NCBI GenBank assembly: GCA_944392335.1
Contig: CALXWJ010000035.1
Span: forward strand, 1-57,128
Direction: 5' to 3'
DNA from: an uncultured Clostridia bacterium
Lineage (GTDB): Bacteria; Bacillota; Clostridia; UBA1381
DNA: 57,128 nt
Positions 27,044 through 35,822 of the stretch are shown in pieces. Numbering within the stretch: position 1 is the stretch's first letter; every line of letters starts with the position of its first letter. A program made the translations under genes and the position numbers. The notes under the pieces were generated by a model. That model did not search any database and was not told the origin of the DNA. It saw only the letters and a program-made list of their open reading frames with translations.

Positions 27044-27084
27044 GAAAAAAAGAAGTTGTTGTAATTGCAGCAACTTCTTTTTTA
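27044..27084. terminator. Bidirectional terminator between galE and the AEC transporter
   Basis: Stem GAAGTTGTTG (27052-27061) / CAGCAACTTC (27068-27077) flanked by A7 on the left and T6 on the right, between two convergent genes. Confidence 0.85.
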
Positions 27085-27099
27085 TAAAATTATTATTTA

Positions 27100-28038
27100 T
27101 TACATAAATCCGAGTTGTTTTAGTACAAATATCCAAAGAAAAACGGTAATAACACAAAAAGCCGTACCGAACATTAAAAGCTGTGCCGCAAGATCATAAT
27201 CACCCTCCATTTGATTTGCCATTGTGTAAGAAGAAACCGCAACGGGTGACGCCGCAAGAGAAAGCAAAATTGAAAGCTCGGCATTTCTGAATCCCAGAAT
27301 AATTCCAAATGATAAGATTAAAGCGGGGGTAAAAATAAGCTTTCCGATGATCCCTATTAAAAGCTGATGAATATTTCCTTTTACTTTTTTAAAGTCTATA
27401 GAGCCGCCCAAGGCGATCAATGAAAGAGGGGTTGCAATTTGTGATATATCCCGTATTGTCGTTGTTATTACATCGGGGAATTTTATTTGTGAAAATAAAA
27501 ATATAAATCCGATCGCGGAGGAGATTATAAGAGGATTTGTTATTATTCCCATGATTATTTTTTTTATGTCCGGCTTTACTCCTCTGAACAATTCGAGAGA
27601 TATGACCGCAAGCAGATTAAAAAGAGGAATAATAAAAGCAATCAGTACCGCTGTTGTACCCTGTATTTGTTCGTTGTAAAGCGATACCGAAAGAGGTATG
27701 CCGAAAATAACAAAGTTGCTCCTGTATATTCCTTGGATAAGAACCCCGCGTTTTTTGTTGTCTTTTTCAATGATAGGTATAAAAATAAGCGCAATAAAAA
27801 AAACTGCAAGTATTGATATAACGGAATAACCGATCAATTTAGGATTGAATATATCTGATATTTCTGAAGTATAAACATTGTAAAAAATCAGGATAGGCAG
27901 AAAAACTTTAAAAATTGAAGAATTTAACTGTTCTAAAGTTTGAGCATTGAAAACCTTTATAACTTTCAAAAAATATCCCAATACCATCATTATGAAAAGG
28001 GGAAGAACCACTGTAAAAGACAAAACAAGATTATCCAT
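27100..28038 (-). CDS. AEC-family membrane transporter
   Basis: A 312-residue integral membrane protein with about ten hydrophobic segments in two five-helix halves, the layout of the auxin efflux carrier/malate permease (AEC) family. FGIPLSVSLYNEQ and the conserved ASPVAVSSYTMA near the C-terminus fit the family. The substrate is unknown (organic anions in characterised members). GGAAGG upstream of the ATG. Confidence 0.85.
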   Translation of the reverse strand: MDNLVLSFTVVLPLFIMMVLGYFLKVIKVFNAQTLEQLNSSIFKVFLPILIFYNVYTSEISDIFNPKLIGYSVISILAVFFIALIFIPIIEKDNKKRGVLIQGIYRSNFVIFGIPLSVSLYNEQIQGTTAVLIAFIIPLFNLLAVISLELFRGVKPDIKKIIMGIITNPLIISSAIGFIFLFSQIKFPDVITTTIRDISQIATPLSLIALGGSIDFKKVKGNIHQLLIGIIGKLIFTPALILSFGIILGFRNAELSILLSLAASPVAVSSYTMANQMEGDYDLAAQLLMFGTAFCVITVFLWIFVLKQLGFM

Positions 28039-28149
28039 AAGTAAAACCTTCCAATAAAAACAAGCATTAAAAATTTCTATAAAATATCTTACAATAAATA
28101 TAAATTGTTGTCAAGAATAAATTTAGCCAAAGAAAAAAAGAAAATGATA

Positions 28150-28181
28150 ATAAAAAAAATAAGCAGAGAAAATTCTCCGCC
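28150..28181 (-). terminator. Terminator downstream of the URO-D-family gene
   Basis: On the minus strand a stem GCGGAGAA/TTCTCTGC (28180-28163) is followed by TTATTTTTTTTAT, 23 bp after the stop codon. Confidence 0.7.
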
Positions 28182-28203
28182 TATTTCATAAATAAAAGAA
28201 ATA

Positions 28204-29298
28204 TTATTTATATACACATTTCATTGCCGATTCAAATAAAGCATTGACATTTTCGGGAGGCGTACCTGTCTGTATGGCGTGAGAAGGCGCCAGTATATAA
28301 CCCCCGTTTTTTCCGAGAACCCTGAAACGTTCATTTACTTCATCAATTACATCCTGAGGTTTTTTAAAGGGAAGTGTTGATTGAACGCTTATGCCTCCGT
28401 GAAAAGAGAGCCTGTCACCGTAATTATTTTTAAGCATTTCAGGATCCATTCCCTTAGCATCAAACTGCAGAGCTTCCAGTATGTCAATCCCTGCATCCAT
28501 TAATTCCGGTACAAGATGGTGAATAGCCCCGTCTGAATGATACATGAGTTTTACATCAAATTGTTTAAGAGTATCATACAATCTTTTATGATGAGGTTTT
28601 ATCATATTTTTGTATAATTCGGGACTCATTAAAAGACCTTCCTGACCGGCAAGATCATCACCGACAAAAGCAATGTCCACCAAACCGTCTGCCGCCTGTA
28701 ATGTTTTTATGGAAAAATCAATAAAGAAATCGGTAACACGCTTAAGGACTTCATTTGCATAGTCGGGTTCTGTAACAAGATCCATAAAAAAGTTTTCAAA
28801 TCCTCTTAAATACCATGAGTGTTCAAATAATGTACCGGCAGAAAATCTAAAACAATATTCATTTTTGTTTTTCGATTTTTTATTTGTTTTCTTTATAATA
28901 TCCTTTATCTGTGTAAAATCAAACCATTCTGTTTTTGGCCATTCATAGCTGTTAAGGTCTTTAACAGTGTTAATATTCTTTAATGGATATTCAAAAATTT
29001 CATCATAACATCCTCTGCCGTAGGAGACAAATCTTCTTCCGACTCCCCATTCATCATATTGTGTATCGCCTATGGTGCACATTCTTGAATTATTAGCGGT
29101 ATAAGGCACAATAAGCCATTTAAGGTCGTTTAATTCCTCAATATAGTCTATAGCCTGTTCATATGTGGGAATTTTCATATAATGCTGAAAATCCTCCAAT
29201 GCCGGACGGTTGAATGAAAATCCCAAACTAAAAGGCACTCTGTCTGCCTCTTTATGCTGCAGTGCTAGACAGATTCTTTCCCGTGATGTCAATTCCAT
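28204..29298 (-). CDS. Uroporphyrinogen decarboxylase (URO-D) family protein, probably a corrinoid-type methyltransferase homologue
   Basis: 364 residues of the URO-D fold, which covers HemE and MtaA-type cobamide methyltransferases. Visible are the N-terminal TSRERICLALQHKEADRVPF, FVGDDLAGQEGLLMSPELY, and MYHSDGAIHHLVPELMDAG with HGGISVQSTLPF. The N-terminal family Arg pattern of true HemE is not clear, and the protein resembles the many uncharacterised URO-D proteins of anaerobes. The ATG at 29298 has AAGGAG 8 nt upstream. Strong promoter at 29461-29489 with palindromes in the leader. Confidence 0.78.
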   Translation of the reverse strand: MELTSRERICLALQHKEADRVPFSLGFSFNRPALEDFQHYMKIPTYEQAIDYIEELNDLKWLIVPYTANNSRMCTIGDTQYDEWGVGRRFVSYGRGCYDEIFEYPLKNINTVKDLNSYEWPKTEWFDFTQIKDIIKKTNKKSKNKNEYCFRFSAGTLFEHSWYLRGFENFFMDLVTEPDYANEVLKRVTDFFIDFSIKTLQAADGLVDIAFVGDDLAGQEGLLMSPELYKNMIKPHHKRLYDTLKQFDVKLMYHSDGAIHHLVPELMDAGIDILEALQFDAKGMDPEMLKNNYGDRLSFHGGISVQSTLPFKKPQDVIDEVNERFRVLGKNGGYILAPSHAIQTGTPPENVNALFESAMKCVYK

Positions 29299-29376
29299 GT
29301 ATAACACTCCTTAACAATTAAAATATCATAAACATAATCCTCTGAATTATGATTATTAAAATAAATTTTCCGTATG

Positions 29377-29429
29377 AGCGGTCAGATTAAAATGTACCGC
29401 TGTATTGATTTTTGTAGAACCGCGGTTCT
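29377..29429. promoter_or_regulatory. Two inverted repeats in the leader of the URO-D gene
   Basis: A perfect 14-bp palindrome AGAACCGCGGTTCT (29416-29429) lies just downstream of the predicted start of transcription, and AGCGGT (29377-29382) / ACCGCT (29396-29401) forms a hairpin further on. The first looks like a repressor site; this is inference. Confidence 0.5.
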
Positions 29430-29460
29430 CATATTGATCATTCTTTTAATATTGATGTTC

Positions 29461-29489
29461 ATTATATCAAAACTTTTTGTATATGTCAA
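29461..29489 (-). promoter_or_regulatory. Promoter for the URO-D-family gene
   Basis: Reading the minus strand: -35 TTGACA (29489-29484), 17-bp spacer, -10 TATAAT (29466-29461): both hexamers are consensus. Confidence 0.85.
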
Positions 29490-29561
29490 TAATTTAAGTT
29501 TAAGGTTTTTGAATATAAAAATCACGGTATAAAATATATTCAATAAAAAAATATTTGATTT

Positions 29562-29646
29562 AAATAAGGGCTTGTCACGTTATTTAAAGAGGGCAAGAGC
29601 TCTGCACAGCATATCTGTAATCAGCGGGAGGTTGCATTCTCACACT
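29562..29646 (-). repeat. Dispersed multi-hairpin repeat, copy H (half copy)
   Basis: Reverse-oriented: TAAATAAGGGCTTGTCACG, GGGCAAGAGC and TCTGTAATCAGCGGGAG match the family 3' half. At about 29646 similarity stops in the apex of the central stem and a different hairpin element begins. Confidence 0.75.
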
Positions 29647-29710
29647 GAAACGCTGGGGAGCTAATTCTCCTATTGCTGACCGCAGCGTTTTCAAACTCCA
29701 TTTCAAACAA
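29647..29710 (+). repeat. Small hairpin element, copy 1
   Basis: GAAACGCTGGGGAGC...GACCGCAGCGTTTTC forms a stem AAACGCTG/CAGCGTTT with inner GGAG/CTCC. A close relative occurs at 51731-51793; both are joined to a copy of the larger repeat. Confidence 0.7.
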
Positions 29711-29800
29711 GCCCGATGTAATATTGCCCCGATTTAAATTAATGTATTTTAAATAAACTGATTGGTATTTATCTTGAAAAAATTGTAAATAAAATTTTTA

Positions 29801-29829
29801 TTGATTTTTAATGTTTTATAATGTATAAT
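29801..29829 (+). promoter_or_regulatory. Promoter upstream of the PHP-hydrogenase region
   Basis: -35 TTGATT (29801-29806), 17-bp spacer, -10 TATAAT (29824-29829), 38 bp before the PHP start codon. Confidence 0.7.
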
Positions 29830-29867
29830 AGTAAGTATAGTATTTAACAAAGGAAAAGGGGATTTGT

Positions 29868-30569
29868 GTGAAGCTTTATTATGATTTACATATACATTCT
29901 GCGTTGTCTCCATGCGGTGACAATGATATGACTCCGAATAATATAGTAAATATGTCTATAATAAAAGGGCTTGATGTTATTGCCGTTACCGATCACAATT
30001 CCTGCGGAAATGTAAGAGCAATTATGAAAGCGGCAGGAGAAAATTTGCTTGTTATACCGGGTATGGAGGTTGAAACTTCGGAAGAAATACATGTTGTATG
30101 TTATTTTAAAAATATAGAAGATGCGGAAAAAATGTGGGAAATTGTAAGATCTCATATGCAGCGGATAAAAAACCGTGAAGAGATTTTCGGCGAGCAGCTG
30201 TATATGAATGAACATGACGAGATCGTAGGAAAAGAGGAAAACTTGCTTGTCAGCGCTACTGCCATGAATATTTATGACGTGGTAAGATATGCAAAGGAAT
30301 GTAAAGGAGTTGCGGTGCCGGCGCACATTGACCGTTCAAGCTTCAGTGTTCTTTCAAATTTGGGAGTAATACCTGATGATCTGGAAGTTGCGGCTTTGGA
30401 AATTACTAAAAAAAACAGAAAAAAATTAGAAATTGATTATAAAAATTACAGAATAATATCAAGTTCGGATGCACATTATCTTGAGGATATTTCAGAACCG
30501 GAATTTTGTATGGATATTATGTCAAAAACTGCCGAAAATGTACTTCGGTATTTGTGCAAAATAGAGTAA
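29868..30569 (+). CDS. PHP-domain protein of the hydrogenase locus
   Basis: 233 residues with PHP motifs DLHIHSALSPCGDNDM, VTDHNSCGN, PGMEVETSEEIHV, VPAHIDR and SSSDAHY. PHP proteins of this type are frequently encoded beside HydABC hydrogenases in anaerobes (from recall), role unknown. GTG start with AAAGGAAAAGGGGA upstream. It ends 137 bp before hydC, and a TATAAT box at 30616-30621 without a good -35 lies between, so hydC could be read through or have its own promoter. Confidence 0.82.
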   Translation: MKLYYDLHIHSALSPCGDNDMTPNNIVNMSIIKGLDVIAVTDHNSCGNVRAIMKAAGENLLVIPGMEVETSEEIHVVCYFKNIEDAEKMWEIVRSHMQRIKNREEIFGEQLYMNEHDEIVGKEENLLVSATAMNIYDVVRYAKECKGVAVPAHIDRSSFSVLSNLGVIPDDLEVAALEITKKNRKKLEIDYKNYRIISSSDAHYLEDISEPEFCMDIMSKTAENVLRYLCKIE

Positions 30570-30706
30570 ATTATTTTTTTAACAATCTTGTATAGATTTT
30601 TTTTTGATTTACTGATATAATTAATAAGTATGATTGGTATAAATAGGATTTATATTGATTGCAGAAAACCGGAAGGGTTTTTAGCATATGAACAGGAGGT
30701 CTATCA

Positions 30707-31198
30707 ATGGAAAAAAAGACAATGCCGGCTTTTAAAGGCACAAAAGAACAGGAAGAACAGCTAAAAGAAGTAATAGAAAGCCATAAAGGACAGGAAGGTG
30801 CGGCGATCCCGGTACTTCATAAGGCTCAGGACATTTACGGGTATCTTCCGATTGAAGTACAAACAATGATCGCTGAAGGCTTAAATGTTCCGTTGGCGGA
30901 AATATACGGGATAGTAACCTTTTATACACAATTTTCGTTATATCCGAAGGGTCAGCATCAAATATCCGTCTGTCTCGGAACAGCATGCTATGTAAAAGGA
31001 TCAGGAGATATCCTTGAAAAAATCAAGGAAAGACTGGGAATCGATGTAGGTGAATGTACGCCTGACGGAAGGTTTTCGATCGATGCTACAAGATGTATAG
31101 GGGCATGCGGTCTTGCACCTGTTTTAACTGTTAATGACGATGTTTACGGAAGACTTACCGTTGATGATGTGGATGATATTTTTAAAAAGTATGAATAA
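30707..31198 (+). CDS. hydC: HydC/NuoE-like [2Fe-2S] subunit of NAD-linked hydrogenase
   Basis: 163 residues of the thioredoxin-like [2Fe-2S] ferredoxin family (NuoE, HydC). Four cluster cysteines are visible: Cys in VCLGTACYVKG (two) and CIGACG (two), near residues 89-94 and 130-134. YGYLP and YGIVTFYTQF are classic. In HydABC enzymes HydC works with HydB and HydA in electron-bifurcating oxidation of NADH and ferredoxin to H2. GGAGG upstream of the ATG. Confidence 0.92.
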   Translation: MEKKTMPAFKGTKEQEEQLKEVIESHKGQEGAAIPVLHKAQDIYGYLPIEVQTMIAEGLNVPLAEIYGIVTFYTQFSLYPKGQHQISVCLGTACYVKGSGDILEKIKERLGIDVGECTPDGRFSIDATRCIGACGLAPVLTVNDDVYGRLTVDDVDDIFKKYE

Positions 31199-31226
31199 AT
31201 GAAAATTCCGAAAGGAAGGACTTTTA

Positions 31227-31772
31227 ATGAAGGAAATTTCACTGCACATATTGGATATTATGCAAAATTCCGTTGCGGCAAATGCAAGCCTGATAGAGCT
31301 TGAAGTCATAGAAGACGTAGAGCAGGACATTTTATCATTTAAAGTTACGGACAACGGAAAAGGTATGAGTGAAGAAATGATAGCAAAAGTAATCGATCCT
31401 TTTACTACCGGAAGAACCACCAGAAAGGTTGGTCTGGGCATACCTTTGACAAAAGCTGCCGCAGAAATGACGGGAGGATACATAAAAATAACATCAAAGC
31501 CCGGAGAGGGTACGGTTTTTTTTGCCCTTTTCGGATATAGCCATATTGACAGACAGCCATTGGGAGATATGGCGCAGACAATGCATCAGATAATAACCTC
31601 TTTTGAAGATGTAGATTTTATTTACAGGCATGTTATAAACGGTAAAGAATTTTTATTGGATACAAGAGAGATAAAAAAAATTCTCGGTGGAGTTTCATTA
31701 AAAGAAAACGATGTTTCTCTTTGGATATATGAATATCTGAAAGAAGGAGAAAAAGAAATTGCATTAAAATAA
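31227..31772 (+). CDS. GHKL ATPase (histidine-kinase-like ATP-binding protein)
   Basis: 181 residues with the Bergerat fold: N-box DIMQNSVAAN at about 10-19, G1 box VTDNGKGM, F-like DPFTTGR and G2 box GLGIPL. There is no sensor or dimerisation/phosphoacceptor domain, so it is a stand-alone ATPase domain with a C-terminal extension of about 70 residues. It lies between hydC and hydB on the same strand; a regulatory or chaperone-like role for the hydrogenase operon is only inference. GAAAGGAAGG upstream of the ATG. Confidence 0.82.
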   Translation: MKEISLHILDIMQNSVAANASLIELEVIEDVEQDILSFKVTDNGKGMSEEMIAKVIDPFTTGRTTRKVGLGIPLTKAAAEMTGGYIKITSKPGEGTVFFALFGYSHIDRQPLGDMAQTMHQIITSFEDVDFIYRHVINGKEFLLDTREIKKILGGVSLKENDVSLWIYEYLKEGEKEIALK

Positions 31773-31811
31773 AATATATTGGATTTTGGTAAGGAAAGGA
31801 ATGAAAAATAT

Positions 31812-32180
31812 ATGAAGAGTTTAGCAGAATTGGAAGCTATCAGAAACAAAGTGGTTTCAAATGTTACCATGAGAAAAGACGATCATGCGGTAAGAGTGGT
31901 TGTGGGTATGGCAACATGCGGAATTGCCGCGGGAGCAAGACCTGTAATGAGCGCGTTTGTTGAGGAAATAGGAAAGAGGAATCTTGAGCATGTATCTGTT
32001 GTACAAACAGGCTGTATAGGAGTTTGCAGATTGGAACCTATTGTTGAAGTATTGGTTCCCGGTGAAGAAAAAGTCACGTATGTAAAAATGACTCCCGAAA
32101 AAGCACGCCGAGTTGTCGCGGAGCATCTCGTAAACGGAAGACCGGTTAAGGAATATACAATAGGTGAAGCTGACAAATAA
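31812..32180 (+). CDS. Thioredoxin-like [2Fe-2S] ferredoxin protein in hydrogenase operon
   Basis: About 122 residues, similar to the N-terminal domain of HydB/NuoF-fused thioredoxin-like ferredoxins. Cysteines are in MATCGIAAG and TGCIGVCRLEP, the latter a typical pair. It likely carries electrons or builds the hydrogenase complex (inference). Start at the ATG 31812 with AAGGAATG upstream; the frame is open to a TTG at 31779, just after the GHKL stop. Confidence 0.8.
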   Translation: MKSLAELEAIRNKVVSNVTMRKDDHAVRVVVGMATCGIAAGARPVMSAFVEEIGKRNLEHVSVVQTGCIGVCRLEPIVEVLVPGEEKVTYVKMTPEKARRVVAEHLVNGRPVKEYTIGEADK

Positions 32181-32230
32181 CGGTTTTAACCGGAATTATT
32201 TATGCAAAAATGAAAGGAATGATAAATAAT

Positions 32231-34027
32231 ATGGATATGGTAAGAGGTCACGTTTTATGCTGCGGCGGAACCGGTTGTACATCCTCCGGAAGCGAAGCGA
32301 TAATACAGGAAATGGAAGCCCAGCTCGCTGCTTACGGACTCGACAAAGAAATAAAAATAATTAAAACTGGGTGCTTTGGTCTTTGTGCATTGGGACCGAT
32401 AATGGTTGTATATCCCGAAGGGGCTTTTTACAGCAGAGTAAAAGTGGAAGATGTTAAAGAAATTGTTGAAGAACATCTTTTAAAGGGCAGAATAGTAAAA
32501 CGTTTATTGTATCAGGAAACTGTTACTGATGATAATAATATAAAGAGTTTAAATGAAACAAACTTTTATGCAAAACAGATGCGTATTGCATTGAGAAACT
32601 GCGGTGTTATAGATCCTGAAAACATTGAAGAGTATATAGCAGTGGACGGTTATAAGGCTTTGGGTAAGGTTCTAACCGAAATGTCAAGAGAAGATGTTAT
32701 TAAAACCATACTGGATTCAGGCCTTAGAGGAAGAGGCGGCGGCGGATTCCCAACCGGCTTAAAATGGAAATTTGCATATGCTGCCGAAGGCGATCAGAAA
32801 TATGTCTGCTGTAATGCCGACGAAGGCGACCCGGGTGCATTTATGGACAGATCCGTTCTTGAAGGCGATCCTCACTCCGTTATCGAAGCTATGGCAATCG
32901 CCGCATACGCAATTGGCGCCGATATGGGTTATATATACATAAGAGCAGAATATCCTATAGCGGTTAAAAGACTTGAAATCGCGATAAATCAGGCAAGAGA
33001 ATACGGATTGTTGGGTGAAAATATATTTGATACCGGCTTTAACTTTGATTTGGAAATAAGACTTGGCGCCGGTGCGTTCGTATGTGGTGAAGAAACCGCG
33101 TTGATGACGTCAATCGAAGGCAGAAGAGGAGAACCTCGTCCGCGTCCTCCGTTCCCTGCAAACAAGGGATTATGGGCTAAGCCTACAATATTAAATAACG
33201 TTGAAACCTATGCGAATATTCCTGTTATAATAAATAAAGGCGCTGATTGGTTCGCGTCAATAGGTACAGAAAAGAGTAAGGGTACAAAGGTATTTGCTTT
33301 GGGCGGAAAGATCAATAATACCGGTCTTGTTGAAGTACCTATGGGAACAACACTTCGTGAAATTATAGAAGATATAGGCGGAGGTATTCCCAACGGAAAG
33401 AAATTTAAGGCCGCTCAAACCGGAGGGCCTTCGGGAGGATGTATTCCCGCATCGCTTATTGACACTCCGATTGATTACGATTCGCTTACAGCTATCGGTT
33501 CAATGATGGGATCGGGTGGTCTTATTGTTATGGACGAAGATAACTGTATGGTTGATATAGCTAAATTTTTCCTCGAATTTACCGTTGATGAATCCTGCGG
33601 TAAGTGCGCACCCTGCCGTATAGGTACAAAAAGATTATTGGAATTGCTTACGAAAATTACAAAGGGTCAGGGAACCATGGAAGATCTTGACAAGCTTGAA
33701 GAACTTTGCTACAGCATAAAGAATGCTGCGTTATGCGGATTGGGGCAAACCGCACCTAACCCTGTATTATCTACATTGAAGTATTTCAGAGAAGAATATG
33801 AAGCGCACGTGCGTGATAAAGTCTGTCCGGCTCATGTTTGTAAATCTTTGACAAGCTTTGTAATTGATCCCGAGAAGTGCCGCGGCTGCAGTTTATGTTC
33901 AAGACAATGTCCGAATGATGCTATTTCAGGAAAGATCAAAGAACCGTTTGTTATTGATCAGTCTAAATGTATCAAGTGCGGCGCTTGTCAGGCTGCTTGT
34001 AAGTTTGGCGCTATTTTAAAGAAATAA
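32231..34027 (+). CDS. hydB: HydB/NuoF-like flavoprotein subunit of NAD-linked hydrogenase
   Basis: NADH- and FMN-binding subunit, about 598 residues. The N-terminal thioredoxin-like 2Fe-2S domain has CCGGTGC and CFGLC. The FMN/NADH core has RGRGGGGFPTGLKW and CNADEGDPGAFMDR. After the SLBB domain comes the 4Fe-4S motif ESCGKCAPCRIG, and the C-terminus has two 4Fe-4S ferredoxin motifs (CRGCSLCSRQC, CIKCGACQAAC) found in HydB but not NuoF. This supports a bifurcating HydABC enzyme. Start chosen at ATG 32231; 32210 is possible. Confidence 0.93.
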   Translation: MDMVRGHVLCCGGTGCTSSGSEAIIQEMEAQLAAYGLDKEIKIIKTGCFGLCALGPIMVVYPEGAFYSRVKVEDVKEIVEEHLLKGRIVKRLLYQETVTDDNNIKSLNETNFYAKQMRIALRNCGVIDPENIEEYIAVDGYKALGKVLTEMSREDVIKTILDSGLRGRGGGGFPTGLKWKFAYAAEGDQKYVCCNADEGDPGAFMDRSVLEGDPHSVIEAMAIAAYAIGADMGYIYIRAEYPIAVKRLEIAINQAREYGLLGENIFDTGFNFDLEIRLGAGAFVCGEETALMTSIEGRRGEPRPRPPFPANKGLWAKPTILNNVETYANIPVIINKGADWFASIGTEKSKGTKVFALGGKINNTGLVEVPMGTTLREIIEDIGGGIPNGKKFKAAQTGGPSGGCIPASLIDTPIDYDSLTAIGSMMGSGGLIVMDEDNCMVDIAKFFLEFTVDESCGKCAPCRIGTKRLLELLTKITKGQGTMEDLDKLEELCYSIKNAALCGLGQTAPNPVLSTLKYFREEYEAHVRDKVCPAHVCKSLTSFVIDPEKCRGCSLCSRQCPNDAISGKIKEPFVIDQSKCIKCGACQAACKFGAILKK

Positions 34028-34049
34028 TAAAGGAAAGGAATGAATATAG

Positions 34050-35777
34050 ATGGTAAACTTAAAGATTAACGGTCAAGACGTAAGTGTGCCTGAAGGATAC
34101 ACCATTCTTGACGCTGCGCGTGAGGTCGGTATAAACATTCCTACCTTATGTTATTTAAAGGATATAAATCAGATAGGCGCTTGCCGTATGTGTCTTGTAG
34201 AAGTTAAAGGCGCGAGAGCTTTGCAGGCTGCCTGTGTTTATCCCGTTGCTGAGGGTATTGAGGTATTTACAAATTCAGAAAAAGCAAGAAACGCAAGAAG
34301 AACAACTCTTGAGCTTATTCTTTCAAATCATGAAAGAAAATGCTTGACCTGTATCAGAAACAGAAATTGTGAATTACAAAGCCTTGCTGAAGAATTGGGT
34401 GTTGACAATATCCGTTTTGAAGGTGAAAACACCAAGTATGAAATAGATGATGAATCAACTTCATTGGTAAGAGATAACAATAAATGTATTCTTTGCAGAA
34501 GATGTATTGCCGCTTGTGACAATCAGGGTATTTCGATAATATCCTGTGTAAACAGAGGTTTTTCGACGGAGGTTGCGGCTTCTTTCGGAAAATCAATGGC
34601 AGAGGTTGGCTGTATATATTGCGGTCAGTGTATTGTATCATGTCCGGTCGGCGCATTATATGAAAAGAATGATATTCCTAAGGTTCAAAGAGCAATAGAT
34701 GATCCTGAAAAGCACGTTGTTGTTCAGACCGCTCCTGCTGTAAGAGCTGCTTTGGGTGAGGAATTCGGCTTGCCTATGGGAACCCCTGTTACGGGTAAAA
34801 TGGTTGCGGCATTGAGAAGATTGGGCTTTGACAAGGTATTTGATACCGATACCGCCGCCGATGTTACCATTATGGAGGAAGGAACTGAGTTTATACAAAG
34901 ATTTACAAATCAGGGAAAACTTCCGTTAATTACATCATGTTCACCCGGATGGGTTAAATACTGTGAACATTATTACCCTGAATTTATAGATAATTTATCA
35001 ACCGCAAAATCCCCCATGGAAATATTCGGTGCGATCATAAAATCATATTATGCGGAAAAATCCGGAATTGATAAGGATAATATTTATTCAGTTGCTATAA
35101 TGCCTTGTACATCAAAAAAATTCGAGGCTGCAAGACCTGAACATTCTTCAAGCGGCAGTCAGGATATTGACGCCTCTTTGACAACGAGGGAACTCGCAAG
35201 AATGATCAAGCAAGCGGGTATCAACTTTGCGGAATTACCTGATGAAGAATTTGACCAGCCGTTTGGAATAGCAACAGGTGCAGGCGTTATTTTCGGTACA
35301 ACCGGCGGCGTTATGGAGGCTGCGATCCGTACAGTATACGAAATTCTTGAAAAGAAACCGCTTGAAAATGTTAATATTAAAGAAGTAAGAGGGTTAGAAG
35401 GAATTAAGGAAGCAACTCTTAAGATTGCCGGAAAAGATGTAAAAATTGCCGTTGCACACGGAACAAAGAATGCAAGTATTCTTCTTGAAAAGGTAAAAGC
35501 AGGGGAACATTATGACTTTATTGAAATAATGGCATGCCCGGGAGGATGTATTAACGGCGGCGGTCAGCCTATCGTTGATTCAAAAACAAGAGCAAAAGTT
35601 AACTTTAAGGATGAAAGAGCAAAGGCTCTTTATTCGGAGGATGAAGCTTCAACAATCAGAAAATCACATGAAAACCCATATGTACAAGCACTGTACAAGG
35701 AATATTTCGGTGAACCGTGTTCACACAAGGCACATGAGCTTTTGCATACACACTATACAAAAAGACCAAAATATTAA
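34050..35777 (+). CDS. hydA: [FeFe] hydrogenase catalytic subunit HydA
   Basis: 575 residues. Order of domains: plant-type 2Fe-2S (CRMCLVEVKGARALQAAC), His-Cys3 4Fe-4S (HERKCLTCIRNRNC), two 4Fe-4S (CILCRRC, CIYCGQCIVSC), then the H-cluster domain with L1 TSCSPGW, L2 MPCTSKKFEA and L3 ACPGGCINGGGQP, and the small-subunit-like C-terminus YKEYFGEP. All H-cluster cysteines are present. Length resembles monomeric enzymes of the CpI type, but the neighbours HydB and HydC indicate the trimeric NAD/ferredoxin form. It ends the operon at a strong terminator. Maturases HydE, HydF and HydG are not in the window. Confidence 0.95.
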   Translation: MVNLKINGQDVSVPEGYTILDAAREVGINIPTLCYLKDINQIGACRMCLVEVKGARALQAACVYPVAEGIEVFTNSEKARNARRTTLELILSNHERKCLTCIRNRNCELQSLAEELGVDNIRFEGENTKYEIDDESTSLVRDNNKCILCRRCIAACDNQGISIISCVNRGFSTEVAASFGKSMAEVGCIYCGQCIVSCPVGALYEKNDIPKVQRAIDDPEKHVVVQTAPAVRAALGEEFGLPMGTPVTGKMVAALRRLGFDKVFDTDTAADVTIMEEGTEFIQRFTNQGKLPLITSCSPGWVKYCEHYYPEFIDNLSTAKSPMEIFGAIIKSYYAEKSGIDKDNIYSVAIMPCTSKKFEAARPEHSSSGSQDIDASLTTRELARMIKQAGINFAELPDEEFDQPFGIATGAGVIFGTTGGVMEAAIRTVYEILEKKPLENVNIKEVRGLEGIKEATLKIAGKDVKIAVAHGTKNASILLEKVKAGEHYDFIEIMACPGGCINGGGQPIVDSKTRAKVNFKDERAKALYSEDEASTIRKSHENPYVQALYKEYFGEPCSHKAHELLHTHYTKRPKY

Positions 35778-35786
35778 TAGACAGTT

Positions 35787-35816
35787 AAAATGCAGGGAAA
35801 TTTTCCCTGCATTTTC
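35787..35816. terminator. Terminator of the hydrogenase operon (bidirectional)
   Basis: A near-continuous palindrome AAAATGCAGGGAAA (35787-35800) / TTTTCCCTGCATTTT (35801-35815), 10 bp after the hydA stop and 7 bp before the stop of the convergent stalk-domain gene. Confidence 0.85.
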
Positions 35817-35822
35817 GCGCTT

